64,000 bases of DNA from Brevibacillus agri (GTDB lineage Bacteria > Bacillota > Bacilli > Brevibacillales > Brevibacillaceae): assembly GCF_004117055.1 (NCBI RefSeq), contig NZ_CP026363.1, positions 2,906,001-2,970,000 on the forward strand, written 5' to 3'. The position numbers were made by a program, and so were the translations under genes. Under the pieces are notes generated by a model, which did no database searches, had not been told where the DNA came from, and saw only the letters and a program-made list of their open reading frames with translations. Within the stretch, counting starts at the first letter, position 1; each line of letters begins with the position of its first letter. Positions 60,996 through 64,000 of the stretch are shown here, in pieces.

Positions 60996-62786
60996 GCTCA
61001 ATTGAACATGATTAATTTGACGCAAAAAGACCTGGAGCTGATTGCAGGGCTTCGTCCTGTCGTCGTGGAGCAAATTGAGCAAATCACCGCCTCGTTCTAC
61101 GAAGCGATCCTGCACGTCGATTCATTAAAAGAGATTATTACGAGCCATACGACGGTCAATCGTCTGCGGCAAACGTTGTCCAGCCATTTGATTGAGATGT
61201 TCGACGGCCGTATTGATGAGGCTTTTGTTGAAAAACGGATGCGAATTGCCATGGTGCACCAAAAAATCGGGTTGCCCTCGAAGTGGTGTATGGGCTCGTT
61301 TCAAAATCTGCTCAGCACCTTGCTGCGCATCGTCGATAGTTTGCAAGGCACTCACCCGGACTGCTCCGGTCTGGCACAGGCTGTCACCAAGCTGCTCAGC
61401 CTCGAACAGCAGTTGGTTTTGGAAGCGTACGAGCATCAGACGCGGATGGAGGAGCAACGGGCGAAAGCGATTATCGAATACCAGGCGCTTCACGACGATT
61501 TGACGGGCTTGCCCAACCGGAGGAAGCTGCATGTAACGTTGCAGGAGACGATTGAGATAAGCAGGGAGGACAACTCCCGTTTTGCTGTGCTGGTGCTGGA
61601 TATTGATCGGTTTAAATTGATTAACGATTCGCTTGGACACACGTACGGAGATCGCTTTTTGCAAGAGGTGAGCGACCGCATTCGCAAAAGCACCGAAGGA
61701 TTCGACGTCATGATCGCGCGGATGGGGGGAGACGAATTTACGCTGATTTGCAAAAACGTGTCCTCCGACCGGGATTTTTCGGAGCTGTCCGAGCAGGTCG
61801 TCAAGGAGATTGAGATTCCGTACCGTCTGCAGAGCAACGACTATTACGTCTCGGCGAGCATCGGCATTGCCATCTATCCCGATCACGGCACAACTGTGGA
61901 GGAATTGCTGAAAAATGCCGACACGGCGATGTACGAGGTGAAGAAAAACGGCAAGAACGGCTACCAGTTTTTCACCAACGAGCTGGACAACCAACTGCTG
62001 CTGCGCTTTGAGCTGGAAAGCGACTTGCGCAAGGCAGTCAAGGAAAATGAGTTCACGCTGTTCTACCAGCCGCAGGTGCAGGCGCTCAGCAATGAAATCA
62101 TCGGGGTCGAAGCGCTTGTCCGCTGGAACCACCCGACAAAGGGCATGCTCTCGCCGGGCATTTTTATTCCGTTGGCGGAGGAAACAGGACTCATCTACGA
62201 CATCGGCACATGGACGCTGAGGGAAGCTTGCCGGCAAATGAAAGAATGGCATGATGCAGGCGGGCCGCTCATTCCCGTCTCCGTCAACTTGTCTTCGCGG
62301 CAGTTCCACCAGGCGAACCTGGTCGAATACATTCGCGACATCCTGGAAGAAACGGGGCTGGAAGCGAAATATTTGGAGCTGGAAATTACGGAGAGCATGA
62401 TGATGGACCCGGATTTGTCCACGGAAATTCTCAACAAGCTGAACGATTTTGGGGTGAAAATCAGTCTCGACGATTTTGGTACCGGATACAGCTCGTTGAG
62501 TTACCTCAAGCTGTTGCCCATTCATAAGCTGAAAATTGACCGCTCCTTCATTACCGACATCACGCGAAATGCGAGCGACCAGGCTATCGTGGCGACGATC
62601 ATCTCGATGGCGAAGCATTTGAACATGGACGTGATCGCGGAAGGAATCGAAACACAAGGCCAACTGGACTTTTTGACGGAAAACGCCTGCAAGGAAATTC
62701 AGGGCTATTACTTCAGCCGACCGTTGCCAGCAACTGAAGTAGAGGAAACTTTTTTTGTCCCTTACAGACTGTCCCAGCTCTCCTAA
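60976..62786 (+). pseudogene. 3' part of globin-coupled diguanylate cyclase/phosphodiesterase
   Basis: Together with 59059-59152 it would encode about 634 residues. Globin sensor (~60-200) with the proximal haem His in IAMVHQKIGLPSKW and FYEAIL; GGDEF domain with GGDEF at 61725-61739 and DIDRFKLINDSLGH; EAL domain with GVEALVRW, ELEITESMM and DFGTGYSSLSYLK. An intact 607-codon frame from 60963 starts inside the IS right end (GTG), so a shortened product remains possible. Would link oxygen sensing to c-di-GMP. Confidence 0.75.
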
Positions 62787-62846
62787 GAGATTGACAGCCG
62801 ATGCATAGAATGGAATCATTTTGTAATTCCTGCTACAATAAAGAGA

Positions 62847-62870
62847 GTCCCTTCGGGGGCTATTTTTCTA
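62847..62870 (+). terminator. Short hairpin after the GGDEF-EAL gene
   Basis: AGTCCC-TTCG-GGGGCT, then ATTTTTC; close to the next ribosome site. Confidence 0.5.
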
Positions 62871-62884
62871 AGGAGGTTTTTTCG

Positions 62885-62956
62885 ATGAAAAACATGGCGT
62901 TCATCAAACTCGTCTATGAAAAACAACTGGGGGGTGACATTTATTATGAACCCTAG
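62885..62956 (+). CDS. Possible 23-residue leader peptide overlapping the next gene
   Basis: ATG 62885 after a perfect TAAGGAGG; ends at TAG 62956, eleven bases past the downstream start ATG 62946. Could couple translation of the Gre-like gene. Confidence 0.35.
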   Translation: MKNMAFIKLVYEKQLGGDIYYEP

Positions 62957-63404
62957 TATTTTGCAAGGCACGCGAAAGCATCTGATTAACCAGCTTGTCT
63001 TTTTCGATGAGCAATATTCGCTCTTTTTCGATCATTATGTCCGGGATTACGGAAAAGAAAAACAGACGGTTGACGACATGATCCAGCGCTACAAGCAGAC
63101 GCTGGAACAACTGCTCGCCAAAGACGACAGTGCGCTGTTTGAGTCGCTCAAGTCAGTGACTTTGCTTGGCAGCAGCGTGAAGGTGCTATTTGAAGAGGAT
63201 GGCTTTGAGGAATCATTCACTGTGGTGTACCCCACAGACATTGATCCAGACAACAACAGAATCTCATTCTTGTCGCCCATCGGCAGACAGTTGCTGCTGG
63301 CCGCTCCACACGATTTTGTTGTTCTGGAGAGCCCGGTCGGCAGGCAGCAGGTGCAAGTGCGGGAGATAAGCTTTACATATATGGGCGGTTTTTCAGCTCA
63401 GTAG
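62946..63404 (+). CDS. GreA/GreB C-terminal-domain-like protein
   Basis: 152 residues from ATG 62946 (GGGGGGTGA upstream); ATG 62916 is in frame but lacks a site. N-terminal helical hairpin (~20-75) and C-terminal Gre-like domain (VVYPTDIDPDNNRISFLSPIGRQL, then LESPVGRQQVQVREI). The conserved Asp/Glu tip of true GreA is not obvious. Likely binds the RNA polymerase secondary channel; role unknown. Confidence 0.7.
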   Translation: MNPSILQGTRKHLINQLVFFDEQYSLFFDHYVRDYGKEKQTVDDMIQRYKQTLEQLLAKDDSALFESLKSVTLLGSSVKVLFEEDGFEESFTVVYPTDIDPDNNRISFLSPIGRQLLLAAPHDFVVLESPVGRQQVQVREISFTYMGGFSAQ

Positions 63405-63415
63405 TCATGATGAAG

Positions 63416-63456
63416 GGAAAAGGCGCTAACGGTTCGGTTAGTGTCTTTTCTTTTTC
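63416..63456 (+). terminator. Imperfect hairpin terminator after the Gre-like gene
   Basis: AAAAGGCGCTAAC / GTTAGTGTCTTTT with mismatches, then CTTTTTC. Confidence 0.6.
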
Positions 63457-63478
63457 CAGGCAAAAGGAGGAGAGCAAA

Positions 63479-63682
63479 ATGACAGGATACGACCAGCTCG
63501 ATGGCGTACACATCCCTTGGCAACGGTTGACGACCGCATACGGGCGAGGAACCGAGCTGCCTGCGCTGATGGCAGCGCGCGCCTACGAGAAAATCGCTCC
63601 GCTGATCGAGCATCAGAGCACACTGTGGCAAGTGACTCCCACATTATCCCTTTATGGAATCAGGTTGCCCGCCGCTTTGTAG
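63479..63682 (+). CDS. Hypothetical protein, perhaps a truncated gene start
   Basis: 67 residues, ATG 63479 with AAGGAGGAG upstream, a strong start. N-terminal 50 residues look like an ordered helical domain (LMAARAYEKIAPLIEHQ), but the last ~15 overlap the opposite gene's end by 31 bp. Possibly the 5' part of a longer gene cut by a rearrangement. Confidence 0.45.
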   Translation: MTGYDQLDGVHIPWQRLTTAYGRGTELPALMAARAYEKIAPLIEHQSTLWQVTPTLSLYGIRLPAAL

Positions 63683-64000
63683 ATGCGGTACCATTCTTCC
63701 CGGGTCAAGCTCAGGTCTGCCCCTTTGCACGCGTCCTTGAGCCGTTGCGCATTGGTCGTCCCGAGCACTACTTGAATATTGGCGGGATGGCGGGTAATCC
63801 ACGCGACAGCGATGGCGGTGTTCGTCACCTCGTACTTTTCCGCGATGCTGTCGATCACCTTGTTCAGCTCCGGGAAATGAATCAGGTCGCCGAGAAACGG
63901 GCCGCTGAACATGCCGTGCTGGAAAGGCGACCACGCCTGCATCGTAATGTCGTGCAGACGGCAGTATTCCAGAATGCTACTGTCGCGGTTGAGCGATTGG
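63652..64000 (-). CDS. Aldo/keto reductase, C-terminal part (partial)
   Basis: Open from the window edge to TAA (63652-63654). AWSPFQHGMFSG, AVAWITRHPANIQVVLGTT and LTREEWYRIYKAAG are typical of the C-terminal half of YcsN/YdhF-type aldo/keto reductases, which reduce carbonyls with NADPH. The active-site Tyr/Lys lie beyond the window. Confidence 0.85.
   Translation of the reverse strand, partial: QSLNRDSSILEYCRLHDITMQAWSPFQHGMFSGPFLGDLIHFPELNKVIDSIAEKYEVTNTAIAVAWITRHPANIQVVLGTTNAQRLKDACKGADLSLTREEWYRIYKAAGNLIP

Noticed and set aside
61125-62819. 564-codon minus-strand frame
   Set aside because: Shadow of the GGDEF-EAL gene.

Overview
This window looks like chromosomal DNA of a spore-forming Gram-positive of the Brevibacillus/Paenibacillaceae type; the genus is an inference. 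The evidence is sporulation and germination genes (KapB, a LysM/GH18 spore-lytic enzyme, a GerA-type receptor cluster), a pyrimidine-salvage thiamin operon like that of Bacillus, strong AGGAGG ribosome binding sites, many TTG/GTG starts and a fairly high G+C content broken by AT-rich patches.

Layout. 1-6.8 kb: end of metE, a thioesterase, a SnoaL-like protein, then an rpiR-capA-MFS operon behind a palindromic operator, and an acyl-CoA ligase. 6.8-9.6 kb: an AT-rich, decayed accessory patch (dehydrogenase remnant, a secreted cysteine protease with two homopolymer frameshifts, a small lipoprotein, an IS3 OrfA fragment). 9.6-14.1 kb: thioredoxin-like, spore glycosidase, DUF2203, AlaX-type editing protein, kapB. 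14.1-20.1 kb: TPP riboswitch with intrinsic terminator, then thiS-thiG-ylmB-tenA-thiZ-thiX-thiY, combining thiazole synthesis with salvage of degraded thiamin pyrimidine. 20.1-24.6 kb: sdpR-sdpI-CPBP immunity-like cassette, a yxlE/F/G-like ABC export module and a second, truncated CPBP protein. 24.6-31.9 kb: secreted proteins, a tandem two-domain PBP4-type DD-peptidase, an Ldh-family dehydrogenase, panD and a YheC/D ATP-grasp protein. 32.2-42.6 kb: brnQ, then a germinant-receptor cluster with one A, one small D-type, two B and two C subunit genes, interleaved with a glutamate-synthase-like and a DUF2071 gene. 42.8-58.7 kb: acyltransferase, EamA transporter, aminotransferase, peptide deformylase, homoserine dehydrogenase, a CAP protein behind a ydaO-type (c-di-AMP) leader, rhodanese, cold-shock protein, APH-like kinase, ComB-like phosphatase, catalase, AHSA1 protein, an RCC1-repeat exported protein and a decayed yjdF. 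59.0-62.8 kb: an IS200/IS605 element (tnpA, tnpB, guide RNA) inserted in a globin-coupled GGDEF-EAL gene. 62.8-64 kb: a Gre-like protein, a short ORF and the end of an aldo/keto reductase gene.

The strongest observations are: (i) removing the IS605 element at its IS608-like cleavage sites (TTAC on the left, TCAA on the right) restores the oxygen-sensor c-di-GMP gene exactly in frame, and the TnpB guide would match the empty allele; (ii) a single-chain tandem PBP4 with both active sites intact; (iii) two perfect 12-bp inverted repeats interleaved in a switch or pseudoknot arrangement between yheC/D and brnQ; (iv) a pre-pro-protease gene split by two mutually compensating homopolymer indels. 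I found no CRISPR array, rRNA or tRNA gene.
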